From Noviherbaspirillum sedimenti (GTDB taxonomy: Bacteria; Pseudomonadota; Gammaproteobacteria; Burkholderiales; Burkholderiaceae_D), in NCBI RefSeq assembly GCF_003590835.1, contig NZ_QYUQ01000002.1, positions 4,154,001 through 4,218,000 of the forward strand: DNA of 64,000 nucleotides. The letters are read 5' to 3'. Positions 45,897 through 54,953 of this stretch are shown piece by piece; position 1 is the first letter of the stretch, and the number at the start of each line of letters is the position of its first letter. A program made the translations under genes and the position numbers. The notes beneath the pieces are model-generated. The model ran no database searches. It saw only the letters and a program-made list of their open reading frames with translations, and was not told where the DNA came from.

Positions 45897-46418
45897 TTAT
45901 CCTTTCGTGACTGTGATTTTCCCGACCATTCCAGCTTCAAAATGGCCCGGTATCAGACAGGCGTAATAGAATTCGCCCGCCTTCGAGAATTGCCAGACCA
46001 TCTCGCCTTTCTTGCCTGGGCCAACATGGGTCATATAGGCTTCGTCATGCTCCATGCCAGGATGTTGTCGCATCATCTCCTGATGCGATTTCAATTCCGC
46101 CATGGTGCCAATGACCATTTCGTGCAGTAGCTTGCCCTGGTTCCTGACAACGAAGCGGATCGTCTCGCCTTGGCGGACCTTGATGTCACCAGGGATGAAT
46201 CGCATGCGGTCATTCATGTCGATAGTAATCGTGCGCGTGACATTTTTTGGGTCACCCTGTTTGCCAAAAGAGAATTCCTCGGCAGATATCGGTGCATCCG
46301 CTTTGTGTTTTACGTCTGGTGCATCGCTGTGGGCAAATGCCGCGGGCGTTGTTATCACAAGCGAGAGTGAAAGCAGCATCGTACGCAGCGTCATTTGAAG
46401 GGTTGAAGTTGTTTTCAT
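45897..46418 (-). CDS. Exported cupredoxin (plastocyanin/azurin-like)
   Basis: This 173-residue protein has a signal peptide ending near AAFAHSDA and a cupredoxin domain. Type 1 copper ligands are visible: His in KLLHEMVIG, then Cys, His and Met in YYACLIPGHFEAGM. An insertion between strands (MAELKSHQEMMRQHPGMEHD) is rich in Met and His and may bind extra copper. It resembles CopI-type cupredoxins of copper-resistance operons, in which the blue copper protein protects the periplasm. It is in the leftward operon next to the multicopper oxidase. Confidence 0.88.
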   Translation of the reverse strand: MKTTSTLQMTLRTMLLSLSLVITTPAAFAHSDAPDVKHKADAPISAEEFSFGKQGDPKNVTRTITIDMNDRMRFIPGDIKVRQGETIRFVVRNQGKLLHEMVIGTMAELKSHQEMMRQHPGMEHDEAYMTHVGPGKKGEMVWQFSKAGEFYYACLIPGHFEAGMVGKITVTKG

Positions 46419-46439
46419 TTGTGTTCCCGGGATAGGTTG

Positions 46440-47837
46440 TTAGTGGTGACTGTCGTGTCCAGACGGATTGCGCACATTCAATTCCACATTTGCCGGCTTT
46501 TTTGTCGGTTCCATCAGTTTTCCTCCTGGCGACCTGTTGCGCGCTGGCGCCGGTGTCGCGCCTTTCCACTCATAGGCGACCGTGCCGGCCGGGTGTTTGT
46601 ACCAGCCTGGGTCCGCGTAGTCGCCCCGCTTCTGATCCTTGCGCACCTTCAGGACGGTGAACATGCCACCCATCTCGACACTGCCAAACGGACCTTGTCC
46701 ACCCATCATCGGCAGGGTATTGTCGGGAATCGGCATTTCCATCTGGACCATGTCGCCCATGCCGCGCTCGCCCATGACCATATAATCCGGTACCAGCTTG
46801 TTGATTTTTTCGACTACGCCGCGATGGTCCACGCCAATCATGGTCGGCACGCCGTGGCCCATCGCATTCATGGTGTGATGCGACTTGTGGCAGTGGAAGG
46901 CCCAGTCGCCCAGGTCGGTGGCGTCAAACTCCACCGCGCGCATCTGCCCGACCGCCACATCGGTGGTGACTTCGGGCCAGCGCGAGGCGGGATTGGTCCA
47001 GCCACCATCCGTGCCGGTGACCTGGAATTCGTGTCCATGCAAGTGGATCGGGTGGTTGGTCATCGTCAGGTTGCCGATGCGGATGCGCACGCGGTCGTTC
47101 TGACGCACCACCATCGGGTCGATGCCCGGGAAGACGCGGCTGTTGAAGCCGAACAGATTAAATTCGAGCATGGTCGCAATCTTCGGCGTATAACTCCCCG
47201 GCTCGATGTCGAAATTATTCAGCAGGAAGACGAAATCGCGGTCCACTTTCATGAAACCCGGGTCTTTCGGATGCGTGACCCAGAATCCCATCATGCCCAT
47301 CGCCATCTGGACCATCTCGTCGCCATGCGGGTGGTACATGAAGGTGCCCGGGCGTTTCGCCACGAATTCATACACGAAGGTTTTGCCGGACGGGATGAAG
47401 GGCTGGGTCAGCCCGGTCACGCCATCCATGCCATTGGGCAGGCGCTGGCCATGCCAGTGCACGCTGGTGTGTTCCGGCAGCTTGTTGGTGACGAAGATGC
47501 GCACCCGGTCGCCTTCGACCACCTCGATGGTCGGCCCCGGCGACTGGCCGTTGTAGCCCCACAGGTTGGCTTTCATGCCGGGCGCGATTTCGCGCACCAC
47601 GGGTTCCGCCACCAGGTGAAATTCCTTGACGCCGTTGTTCATGCGCCAGGGAAGCGACCAGCCATTCAGCGTCACCACCGGATTGTACGGCCGGCCGTTG
47701 GGCGGTGCGAGCGGCGGCTGCGTGGCGGCCTTGTCCATCATTGGCGCTTCCGGCAGCGAGGCGGCGCCGACCCGGCTGACGAGGCCGGCGCCGACCATTG
47801 CCGCTGCGCCCGTAAAAAAATCTCTGCGTGAAACCAT
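46440..47837 (-). CDS. Multicopper oxidase, Tat-exported
   Basis: This 465-residue oxidase has a twin-arginine signal (VSRRDFFTGAAAMVG) and all four copper motifs: HWHG (127-130), HPHG (169-172), HPIHLHGH (262-269) and HCHKSHHTM (315-323). The last contains the type 1 Cys and His. It probably oxidises Cu(I) to less toxic Cu(II) in the periplasm. The C-terminal part has several Met-rich patches (MGERGMGDMVQMEM, MMGGQGPFGSVEMGGM). It is shorter than PcoA/CopA-type oxidases of about 600 residues. The TolC-like gene lies 12 bases upstream. Confidence 0.93.
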   Translation of the reverse strand: MVSRRDFFTGAAAMVGAGLVSRVGAASLPEAPMMDKAATQPPLAPPNGRPYNPVVTLNGWSLPWRMNNGVKEFHLVAEPVVREIAPGMKANLWGYNGQSPGPTIEVVEGDRVRIFVTNKLPEHTSVHWHGQRLPNGMDGVTGLTQPFIPSGKTFVYEFVAKRPGTFMYHPHGDEMVQMAMGMMGFWVTHPKDPGFMKVDRDFVFLLNNFDIEPGSYTPKIATMLEFNLFGFNSRVFPGIDPMVVRQNDRVRIRIGNLTMTNHPIHLHGHEFQVTGTDGGWTNPASRWPEVTTDVAVGQMRAVEFDATDLGDWAFHCHKSHHTMNAMGHGVPTMIGVDHRGVVEKINKLVPDYMVMGERGMGDMVQMEMPIPDNTLPMMGGQGPFGSVEMGGMFTVLKVRKDQKRGDYADPGWYKHPAGTVAYEWKGATPAPARNRSPGGKLMEPTKKPANVELNVRNPSGHDSHH

Positions 47838-47849
47838 AACTATTCCCTT

Positions 47850-49274
47850 TTAGTGTTCTTGCGCGGCTTCGCCGGAAGCCGGCGTGCGCATTTGGGTGGA
47901 GCTGCTGCCACCACTGCCGCTGCCATTGATGGCCGCCTGCAAATCGGTTTCGGCCAGCCAGTAGTCGCGCTGCGTCTCGATGGCGGCATTGACGCTGCCG
48001 ATCTGTGTCCGGGCATCCGCCAGCAACTCGAAGACGCTGGCCAGCATGCCGTTGTAACGCAGGAGCATTTCGTCGGAAATTTTCTTGCGCAAGGGCACTA
48101 CCTCGTCGCGGTAGTGCCGGGCAAGATCGTAAGCCGTCCGGTAGGCGGACCAGGATTCCCGCACTTCCGAACGGGCGCGAATGGCAATGTCCGCCGTGCG
48201 ATGGACGGATTGCATGTAGATGGCTTCCGCCTTCGCGACTTTCGCGCCGCTCCAGTCGAAAATCGGCAGTTCCAGTGCGATTTCATAACCGTTGCCGCGC
48301 GGCGCGCCGGTTTCGCTCTTGCTGGCATAACCGACATCCAGCACATTGATGAACCGGCTCGCTTTCGACAAGCCCAGCGCCTGCGCCGTTGATTCGGCGC
48401 CGCGCCTGGCCATCTGGATATCGAGCCGCTGCTGCATCGCTTGCGACTCGGCGTCGTTGATTGTGTCAGGCGCCTTGGGCAGGTCGGGCAGGCGGTCGGG
48501 CAGCTGAAATGCGGTCTTGTCACCCCACACGCCCATCAGCCGTGAGAGCTGTTCGCGCGCCGCCGTGGCGTTATGCCTGGCGCGCGCAATCTGTGCCGTC
48601 GCATCGGCGTAAAACGCCTGTTCGCGCGCCTGGTCCAGCTTGCTGAAGTTGCCGACCTGCGCCATGCGCCTTGCCAACTCGGCGCTGGCTTCGGCGGCCG
48701 TGCCGACTTGCCCCATGTATTGCACGGTTTGCTGCGCCGCGACCGCATTGAAGTACGCCTTGCGGGTATCTGCCGCCAGGCGGACCGCCTGCGACGCCGC
48801 CTGCAGCTTGGCCTGTTCGAAGCGGCGCTGTTCGATGCCGCTGCGGATGGGGATGGTCAGCAAGCCAAGCAGGTCGAACATAATGCTGCGGTCGATTTCG
48901 ACATCGTTACCGGTGCGCATCCTGCCGAAGGAAAAGCCCGGATTGCGCATCCACCCGGCGGCGACCAGGTCGGCTTCCACGATGCCCAGTTCCGCGAAAG
49001 AAGCCTGCAAGCCTTTGTTGTTCAATAATGCAATCTGCACTGCAGTGTCCGGCGTCAGCGGCTTGCCGAGCAGCTGGTGGACGTTCTTCTCTGCAAGCTC
49101 GGTGTCGTGGCCCGGCTTGGCAAGCTGTATGGATTGGCCGGTACGTTCTGTGGTGAGCGCCGAGACCGTATTCATCCCGCCATCCTCGGAAAAGGTCGCG
49201 CAGCCCGCCAATGCGAGCGCGGCGATTCCGAGGACAACGGGCCTGAAGCCTGGCATGTATTCTTGAAAACCCAT
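47850..49274 (-). CDS. TolC-family outer-membrane lipoprotein
   Basis: This 474-residue protein has a lipobox (LALAGC) after a short signal peptide and two outer-membrane efflux repeats with long helices, such as NKGLQASFAELGIVEADLVA and NAAIETQRDYWLAETDLQAA. It would form an outer-membrane channel but has no RND partner in this operon. In copper operons such proteins stand beside the multicopper oxidase and cupredoxin, in the CopB-like position. The start is ATG 49274 or GTG 49277; AGGA lies upstream of both. Confidence 0.85.
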   Translation of the reverse strand: MGFQEYMPGFRPVVLGIAALALAGCATFSEDGGMNTVSALTTERTGQSIQLAKPGHDTELAEKNVHQLLGKPLTPDTAVQIALLNNKGLQASFAELGIVEADLVAAGWMRNPGFSFGRMRTGNDVEIDRSIMFDLLGLLTIPIRSGIEQRRFEQAKLQAASQAVRLAADTRKAYFNAVAAQQTVQYMGQVGTAAEASAELARRMAQVGNFSKLDQAREQAFYADATAQIARARHNATAAREQLSRLMGVWGDKTAFQLPDRLPDLPKAPDTINDAESQAMQQRLDIQMARRGAESTAQALGLSKASRFINVLDVGYASKSETGAPRGNGYEIALELPIFDWSGAKVAKAEAIYMQSVHRTADIAIRARSEVRESWSAYRTAYDLARHYRDEVVPLRKKISDEMLLRYNGMLASVFELLADARTQIGSVNAAIETQRDYWLAETDLQAAINGSGSGGSSSTQMRTPASGEAAQEH

Positions 49275-49291
49275 CACGCTATTCCTTTGCT

Positions 49292-49570
49292 CTAGTGATG
49301 TTTGCCATGGTCCGCCGGCGCATCACTCTTGATATGGCCGGCATGGCCGCCAAGCTTCGCGACTTCGTCGTTGGCGGCACGCCATGCTTTGTCTGGTGTT
49401 GCCTGTTCGTCGGCCGCAGCCTGGTAATTCTTGAACGCCGAGACATAGGTGGATGCGGGAACAGGCGCGTTCGCAGCCAGAGGATCTGGCTTCTGCGGGG
49501 TCTGCTGCGCAATCGCGGCAAACGGCAGCGACGCCAGCACGCCAACGGCCAAGCATTGTTCTAGTGTCAT
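49292..49570 (-). CDS. Small exported protein of the copper operon
   Basis: This 92-residue protein has a signal peptide ending near FAAIAQQ and a mature part with an aromatic segment YVSAFKNYQAAADEQATPDK and a histidine-rich end (GGHAGHIKSDAPADHGKHH). The terminal histidines could bind metal. It lies 17 bases before the TolC-like gene. I associate such proteins with copper-resistance operons by position only and give no family name. Confidence 0.75.
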   Translation of the reverse strand: MTLEQCLAVGVLASLPFAAIAQQTPQKPDPLAANAPVPASTYVSAFKNYQAAADEQATPDKAWRAANDEVAKLGGHAGHIKSDAPADHGKHH

Positions 49571-49675
49571 ATTTTTTCTCGAAATCGATGAAACGGACGT
49601 GCGAAGGCACGCTACTAATGCGAGAAGAGCAGGGGGCGAGCAAGCGACGACCGTCGCGCCTGGCTTCCGCGTCGA

Positions 49676-50110
49676 TTAAGCGAGGATGTGTTTGGGAGGG
49701 CGTTCGAGGCCGCTCGGGGTATCCCCGATGGCGAGCGAGGCGGGAGAGACGGTCACCATCTCTGAATCGTTAAAGGCCGGCGTTGAAGTGAATAACGCTG
49801 ATGGTGGCGCGGCAGCGCCGATGCAAGTGGCCGTGCAGGCATTGCAGTTGGCGTGATGATGCGTTTCGGAGGATGCATTGCCTGCATCGCCGGAATCCGC
49901 GGCCGCGCTCGTCATCCTGGCAGCGTCATGATGGTGGCCATGCGGCGTATCGCTGTCATCGTGATGGTGATGCGCATCGCCCATCAAGGCAACTTGCATT
50001 GCCTGCTGGTGGATCGGCCCACAAGACATGCTCATGGCACCGGCTGCCGCATGAAGCGGTAGCACGGCTACTAATAGCCAAAGCAAAAATGTCTTGTAGA
50101 AATGACTCAT
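49676..50110 (-). CDS. DUF2946/CopL-like exported protein, first gene of the copper operon
   Basis: This 144-residue protein has a signal peptide ending near LHAAAGAM. The mature part has a His-rich stretch (DAHHHHDDSDTPHGHHHDA) and a cysteine cluster (HHHANCNACTATCIGAA), both probable metal sites. The layout resembles DUF2946/CopL-type leader proteins of copper operons. It starts 56 bases downstream of the CueR-type promoter at 50166-50196, so it is the first gene expressed on copper stress. Confidence 0.75.
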   Translation of the reverse strand: MSHFYKTFLLWLLVAVLPLHAAAGAMSMSCGPIHQQAMQVALMGDAHHHHDDSDTPHGHHHDAARMTSAAADSGDAGNASSETHHHANCNACTATCIGAAAPPSALFTSTPAFNDSEMVTVSPASLAIGDTPSGLERPPKHILA

Positions 50111-50165
50111 TGAATAATCAGTATAGCATTCGATTCAGCACCACTAAAATTGGCATCTAGGTGAC

Positions 50166-50196
50166 AATATAAAGCTTCCCATAGGGGGAAGGTCAA
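50166..50196 (-). promoter_or_regulatory. CueR-type (MerR family) copper-responsive promoter
   Basis: On the minus strand the -35 TTGACC (50191-50196) and -10 TATATT (50166-50171) are separated by 19 bp, the long spacing typical of MerR-activated promoters. The dyad ACCTTCCC-CCTAT-GGGAAGCT (50173-50193) closely resembles known CueR boxes. No CueR gene lies in this window, so the regulator is elsewhere. Confidence 0.88.
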
Positions 50197-50222
50197 GTAG
50201 CGCTTGTTTCGTGATTCCTCCG

Positions 50223-51401
50223 TCAAGCTTTTAGCAGCGGATATAAAACCAGACCAACGCCCGCTGCGGCTGCGATGATGAGGGGTTCCTGCAGTTTTTT
50301 GAATTTCCAAAGCAAGGCGACCGTGACCAGTGCAATCAGCGCCGTCGGAATGTCGATAATGGAGCGCTTGGCAATCACGATGACGGACCCGGTAATTGCC
50401 CCAATCGCTGCAGCCGTAATGCCATCGACGAAGGCAACGACCCCAGGCAACTTGCCGTATTTCTTGAAGTATGGCGCCGGGATAATCGTAAACAGGTAGC
50501 AAGGCAGAAATGTGGCGAGCGCCGCGACTGTGGCGCCCGGTAGTCCGGCAATCAGGTAGCCGATGAAGCCGACGGTAATGACGACCGGACCCGGCGTAAT
50601 CATGGCGACGGCAACTGCATCGACAAACTGCTTCTCGGTGAGCCATTGATGCTCGGTGACCGTGCCGCCATAGAGAAACGGCACGATGGCAAGCCCCGAG
50701 CCAAACACGAACGCACCAGCCTTGGCAAAGAACAGGCCAATCTGGGTCAGGAGCGACACATCCATCGTGCCGAAAAGGCTGCCGACCACCGGCAGTTGCG
50801 TCAGGGCGACACCATTCATGCTACCTTTACCGAGCCACTTTGGCGGCGCCCGCAACAGCCACACCAGAACGCCGGCGGCAATGAACAGCCAGGCGATTTC
50901 GGACTCTGTAATCACCGTGACAACCGCCAGCAGAAGGTAAATTGCCCACAGCAGCTTGTCCTTGCCGACGCTCTTTTCAGTCAGCTTTTTTGCGCTCATC
51001 GCGATAATGCCAATGACCGCAGCGCCGACACCATAGAACACCGCCTGCATCCAGGAGATGCCGCCGAAGCGGACATAAGCCCATCCCAGCGCCACGACCA
51101 TAAAAAACGACGGCATGACGAACGCCAGGCCGGCTAGCGTCGCGCCCAGTATCCGGTAATGTACATAGCCGAGATAAATTCCAAGCTGCGCGGCAAGAGG
51201 GCCGGGGGCGAGCTGGGACAGTGCCAGACCTTCCTTGTAATCGGCGTCAGTAATCCACTTGCGGCGCTCAACAAGGTCCCGATGCATGTAACCGACTAAT
51301 GCGACGGGGCCCCCGAATCCAAAGGTGCCGAGCCGCAGCATGTACAGCACCATTTGCCACAGGGTGTACCTGGGCGTTTCTGCCTCTGCAGGGTTACTCA
51401 T
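50223..51401 (-). CDS. chrA: Chromate transporter ChrA
   Basis: This 392-residue inner-membrane protein of the CHR family is made of two homologous halves, each opening with a typical block: LRLGTFGFGGPVALVGYMHR and FFAKAGAFVFGSGLAIVPFL. The first half also has GLALSQLAPGPLAAQLGIYL and the second DAVAVAMITPGPVVITVGFI. It exports chromate from the cytoplasm. Its ATG overlaps the chrB stop by ATGA, so the two are coupled. It ends 26 bases before the CueR-type promoter. Confidence 0.95.
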   Translation of the reverse strand: MSNPAEAETPRYTLWQMVLYMLRLGTFGFGGPVALVGYMHRDLVERRKWITDADYKEGLALSQLAPGPLAAQLGIYLGYVHYRILGATLAGLAFVMPSFFMVVALGWAYVRFGGISWMQAVFYGVGAAVIGIIAMSAKKLTEKSVGKDKLLWAIYLLLAVVTVITESEIAWLFIAAGVLVWLLRAPPKWLGKGSMNGVALTQLPVVGSLFGTMDVSLLTQIGLFFAKAGAFVFGSGLAIVPFLYGGTVTEHQWLTEKQFVDAVAVAMITPGPVVITVGFIGYLIAGLPGATVAALATFLPCYLFTIIPAPYFKKYGKLPGVVAFVDGITAAAIGAITGSVIVIAKRSIIDIPTALIALVTVALLWKFKKLQEPLIIAAAAGVGLVLYPLLKA

Positions 51402-52360
51402 GGCGTACGCTCTTTGTTGAAGTGGGTATAAAGGGAGTCCAGTACCGTGCCAATCTCGGCAAGCAGTGCATCGTCGTCATGGAGCCGGGCACGAGCGCCC
51501 GCCAGAATGGCTTCGAATCCGCTTGCCTCCGGCGGTACGGCGCCGCCAACGTCCAGCGCATGCACCAGGGCGGCAAGCTTTTCCAGGCCGGGAGTGACTT
51601 CAAGCTTGAAGCTGGCAATCAATACCTCGAAGGTGACCTTGTCAGCGATATGCGTAAATGCCGCTTCGTCAAAGTCAAAGCCCAAGGCATGCTTCGGGCA
51701 TTGCGCTGGACTGTCCAGCCATAGAAACCTGGCATCCCGGTCAATAAAGCGCTGAATCAGCCATGCGCTGGCGACCCGGTCTACCCAAAGATTGCGACGC
51801 GTCGCCCATGTGCGGCCTTGATAGTCCCGAATATTCAACTGGGGTATCGCCCGTTCTTCTGCATGCGGTTCATTCGGGGACAAGAGTGCGTTTGCCGCAT
51901 CCGTAAAGTCTGCCCACGCGGCGGCGGCGCTTAGCGATGCTTCGTTTGGGAAAAAGTCGATACGCTCGATGCTTTCCCGCTCCTTGCCTAAACGCTTGAG
52001 AGTTTTTGCGATTTCTGCCGGATTCTGAGAAGCCAATGCTTTCCTGGCTTGCGTAATGGCATCGACCAGTTCCGCATGCTCGTTTGACCGGTCAAATAGG
52101 GTTTGAAAAGCGGTTTCGTCTTCGGCCGAACGAGGAACCACCCCGACCAGCCATGCCTCGCCACCTTCGGTATTTGTTTGTTGGGCTAGTTCTGCCAGCG
52201 AAGCGGCATGGTTATTTCGGTCTGGCAAGAGATAGGCGCCATCGCGCAGGGAAACGCAACCCAGCGCCTTAATGGCGCGCCAAAGCCGCATCCTTGGCGT
52301 TGCGCCGGTCGTTGGAAGGCTGACAATGAGGAGGTGCCATGATGGCATTTGAATTTTCAT
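51398..52360 (-). CDS. chrB: Chromate-resistance regulator ChrB
   Basis: This 320-residue protein has an N-terminal part with PSWHLLIVSLPTTGATPRMR and RAIKALGCVSLRDGAYLLPD, the usual ChrB start, and a C-terminal chromate-resistance exported-like domain with TWATRRNLWVDRVASAWLIQ, RFIDRDARFLWL and the FDFDEAAFTH block. ChrB senses chromate and controls chrBA. The frame extends upstream to 52438, but ATG 52360 matches the family start. No Shine-Dalgarno site precedes it, and a predicted promoter places the transcription start at or next to the ATG. Confidence 0.92.
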   Translation of the reverse strand: MKIQMPSWHLLIVSLPTTGATPRMRLWRAIKALGCVSLRDGAYLLPDRNNHAASLAELAQQTNTEGGEAWLVGVVPRSAEDETAFQTLFDRSNEHAELVDAITQARKALASQNPAEIAKTLKRLGKERESIERIDFFPNEASLSAAAAWADFTDAANALLSPNEPHAEERAIPQLNIRDYQGRTWATRRNLWVDRVASAWLIQRFIDRDARFLWLDSPAQCPKHALGFDFDEAAFTHIADKVTFEVLIASFKLEVTPGLEKLAALVHALDVGGAVPPEASGFEAILAGARARLHDDDALLAEIGTVLDSLYTHFNKERTP

Positions 52361-52395
52361 GTAGATTATTCTACATATTGTAATTAACTTTACAA
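52359..52395 (-). promoter_or_regulatory. chrB promoter with overlapping palindrome, possibly leaderless
   Basis: The palindrome ATGTAGA-TTAT-TCTACAT (52359-52376) covers the -10 and touches the start codon. On the minus strand the -35 TTGTAA (52390-52395) and -10 TAGAAT (52368-52373) are 16 bp apart. The expected transcription start falls on the A of the ATG. The palindrome is a likely autoregulatory ChrB operator. Confidence 0.65.
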
Positions 52396-52674
52396 GTTGA
52401 ATTTTTAATTGCAAAAGAAGGTTGGCGGTTCGTAACACTCAAACGCAAAGGCGCAGATTCTACCCAGGCGCCAAAATTGAAGAGAGGCGTAGACTATCTG
52501 CCTCATCAGTAAGGAAAGTGACCCATGCCCATCCTCATTTTCCGGATATTCATCACCAGCATAAGCACTGAGGCCAAGTGCATGCAGTAGTAAAAAATGT
52601 TAGCAAATGGTTTGGTGGTGGCCGCCAAATTGAAATTGGTATAATCTTGCCCCGATTCCTCTATCGGATTAACC
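52396..52674. other. Divergent intergenic region between chrB and czcI
   Basis: No gene is seen. A perfect -10 TATAAT (52640-52645) lies 29 bases before the czcI start, but I cannot find a matching -35 at 17 bp; TTGGTG (52612-52617) is 22 bp away, which would be very long even for a MerR-type promoter. Confidence 0.5.
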
Positions 52675-53028
52675 GTGCGCCGTCTCGTTTGCATTTTCCT
52701 GATGTTGCTTCTGCCCTTGCATAGTTTTGCCATGCAAGGCGGATGGTCGCCTCTGGAAAATGTTTTCGACATTGCGCATGAGCTTGAGCATCTGGAAGGC
52801 ACCAGCCATCATCACGGCGATGACGGTACGGTCCATTATGACGATTCCGGCGAATCCGCCCAGCATCACGCTGAACACACGGCTTCCGGCCATGCGCTAG
52901 CCTTGCCCTCAACTGCCATGCCAGGGCTTGGTCTTGTCGCACTGCCCTTTGTCCGGGGAGAGTTGCGGCAGTACATTCCCGAGCGCATACCAGAACAACC
53001 CCAGCGCCCCCCGCAAGCTCTCGGCTGA
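52675..53028 (+). CDS. czcI: CzcI-like exported leader protein of the first czc-type system
   Basis: This 117-residue protein begins at GTG with MRRLVCIFLMLLLPLHSFA, a signal peptide typical of CzcI proteins. It continues with a His/Asp-rich stretch (LEGTSHHHGDDGTVHYDD and SAQHHAEHTASGHA) and ends in a basic/proline tail. CzcI precedes czcCBA in Cupriavidus, and a regulatory role in cation efflux has been proposed. Here too it stands directly before a CzcC-like gene. A second CzcI lies at 61146. Confidence 0.8.
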   Translation: MRRLVCIFLMLLLPLHSFAMQGGWSPLENVFDIAHELEHLEGTSHHHGDDGTVHYDDSGESAQHHAEHTASGHALALPSTAMPGLGLVALPFVRGELRQYIPERIPEQPQRPPQALG

Positions 53029-53143
53029 ATTGCCGAGGGCACTCTTGCACTTTTGACCATCACCTGATTGTTTTGCGTGGCTTCATGCCGCGTTCCGTGC
53101 ATCTGCCTTCGGCCAGTCTTTCTGGATACCGAATGGAGATTGC

Positions 53144-54361
53144 ATGCGTGCTCATTATTTGATTCACCGTATTTGTTTTTTAACGGCGTTGGCGTTTGCT
53201 ACGCCTAGCGCTTTTTCGCAAGCCGTCGCCCCCGATTTAAAGACCGCCGTTAATGCTGCCTGGCAGAGGTCGCCCCAGGCGCGGACGCTTGAAGCGCGAC
53301 GCGACGAGATGCTTGCTGGGCGTGAAGCTGCGCAAACCTGGATTGCCGGTTCGCCCTCGATTGGGCTTTCACAACGCAGCGACCGTTGGACCGACCAGAA
53401 CGGCGTGCGCGAAACGGAAGTTTCCCTCTCCGCCCCGATATGGTTGCCCGGCCAGAAGTCGGCCCGCCAGGCACTGGCGCAAACCGGTTCCGAGGACTTG
53501 GAAGCGCAAATTGCCAATGCAAGATTGGCATTGGCCGGCGAGGTAAGGGAGCGCCTGTGGGCGGTCGCGGCTGCCCGCGAAAATCTAACTGAAGTGCAAA
53601 ATCAGCAACGATATCTGGAAGCCATCGCAGGCGACGTAATGCGCCGCGTCAAAGCGGGCGACCTGGCGAGGACGGATGGCATGCTTGCCCGGCAAGAGGT
53701 TCTTGCCGCAAAGGCGGCAGCGTTATCTGCACAGGCGAAAGTGCAGGAGGAACTGGCGCGTTATCGGACGCTCACGGGGCAGTCGGAGATTCCAACGCCC
53801 CAGCCTGAACCGGTTGGCAAAGCGTCACAGGAATCGCATTCCCGGATATTGGCAACGCGCGCTGCGCTAGAGAGCGCCCAGGCTTCCCTGGATGTCGTCA
53901 ACCGCACGCGCAGCGACCCGCCGACCATCGGCGTATCCATGCGGCGCGAGCGGGACAGGCCTGCCAACCCAGCGAGTCACAGTGTCAGCATTGGTGTGCA
54001 AATTCCCATTGGTACCGCTGCGCGCAATCGCCCATTGGAAACGGCGGCACGGACAAAAATCGAGACCGCGACTGCCGAGGTGGCCCAGGCCGAAGCGACG
54101 GTACGTGCCGATGTCGAGCTTGCACGACAGCACCTGGCTGCGGCAGAACAAGCGCTGGACGCAGCTTCAATGCGTGCCGCCCTGACACGCGAACACACCC
54201 AACTCATCGAAAAAGCTTTCCGTCTTGGCGAGCGCGGACTGGCTGAATTGCTGCGCTCGCAGGCGCTGTCGCATGAAGCGGAAGTCGGCGAACGCCAGCA
54301 ACGCGTCGCAGTTGGCCTAGCCCATGCCCGATTGAATCAAGCCCTAGGAATCATGCCATGA
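53144..54361 (+). CDS. CzcC-like outer-membrane efflux protein
   Basis: This 405-residue protein has a signal peptide ending near AFSQAVAP and two TolC-type helical repeats (TAVNAAWQRSPQARTLEARR; FRLGERGLAELLRSQALSHE). It would be the outer-membrane channel for the RND pump at 56086. GGAG precedes the ATG, and its stop overlaps the next gene by ATGA. Similarity to cusC is only at family level. Confidence 0.85.
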   Translation: MRAHYLIHRICFLTALAFATPSAFSQAVAPDLKTAVNAAWQRSPQARTLEARRDEMLAGREAAQTWIAGSPSIGLSQRSDRWTDQNGVRETEVSLSAPIWLPGQKSARQALAQTGSEDLEAQIANARLALAGEVRERLWAVAAARENLTEVQNQQRYLEAIAGDVMRRVKAGDLARTDGMLARQEVLAAKAAALSAQAKVQEELARYRTLTGQSEIPTPQPEPVGKASQESHSRILATRAALESAQASLDVVNRTRSDPPTIGVSMRRERDRPANPASHSVSIGVQIPIGTAARNRPLETAARTKIETATAEVAQAEATVRADVELARQHLAAAEQALDAASMRAALTREHTQLIEKAFRLGERGLAELLRSQALSHEAEVGERQQRVAVGLAHARLNQALGIMP

Positions 54362-54951
54362 ATCTCTTCAAAGCCTTTCTCTTCTATCTCATGACGATGT
54401 CTGCTGCAGTCGCAGCACCGGGCGCGCATGGCCCCGGCGGCGAGCATCTGGACGCCCCCGACGGCGGATATGTCCACTCGGATGCCGGACCACGCATTGA
54501 GACATTTACAGAGTCTTTCGAGCTTGTCGGCCATTTGCGAGGCGGCGAACTGTCGATACTCATCGATCGCTATGAAACCAACGAGCCGGTTTTGAACGGC
54601 AAGCTGGAAGTCGAATTCAATGGGCTGAAAGCGCCCGCCAGGTTTCATGCCGACCTGGGAGACTATGCGGTCGACGATGCCAATTTTCTCAAGGCGCTCG
54701 CCAAGCAAGGGAAGCACTCCCTCATCTTCACCCTGACCGCGGGAGATGAGAGCGACCTTCTCGAAGGCACGCTGGAAGTCAAGGCCGGTGATGAGGACGC
54801 ACATGGCCATACTCACGACGATTCCCATGACGATGCGCACGGCCACGAATCTTCGCTCAGGAACTGGGCGATCGGCGGCGCGCTGCTTGCCATTCTGTTG
54901 GTGGCGTTGGTCATGCCAATGCTCCGCCGCAAAACAAATTCAGGAAAATGA
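54358..54951 (+). CDS. Exported, membrane-anchored accessory protein of the RND operon
   Basis: This 197-residue protein has a signal peptide, then [15 protein letters not shown] (residues 20-34), a beta-rich domain (TFTESFELVGHLRGGELSIL), a His/Asp-rich linker (DAHGHTHDDSHDDAHGHE) and a C-terminal membrane segment (NWAIGGALLAILLVALVMPM) with a basic tail. The His-rich part can bind divalent cations. The motif near the N-terminus is repeated in the next protein. It probably works in the periplasm with the pump. I do not know a named family. Confidence 0.75.
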   Translation: MNLFKAFLFYLMTMSAAVAAPGAHGPGGEHLDAPDGGYVHSDAGPRIETFTESFELVGHLRGGELSILIDRYETNEPVLNGKLEVEFNGLKAPARFHADLGDYAVDDANFLKALAKQGKHSLIFTLTAGDESDLLEGTLEVKAGDEDAHGHTHDDSHDDAHGHESSLRNWAIGGALLAILLVALVMPMLRRKTNSGK

Positions 54952-54953
54952 TC

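Noticed and set aside
46419..47831. Open frame of 470 codons on the plus strand
   Set aside because: It is exactly antisense to the multicopper oxidase gene, which has all four copper motifs and a Tat signal; the antisense product is rich in His/Arg with no recognisable domain.
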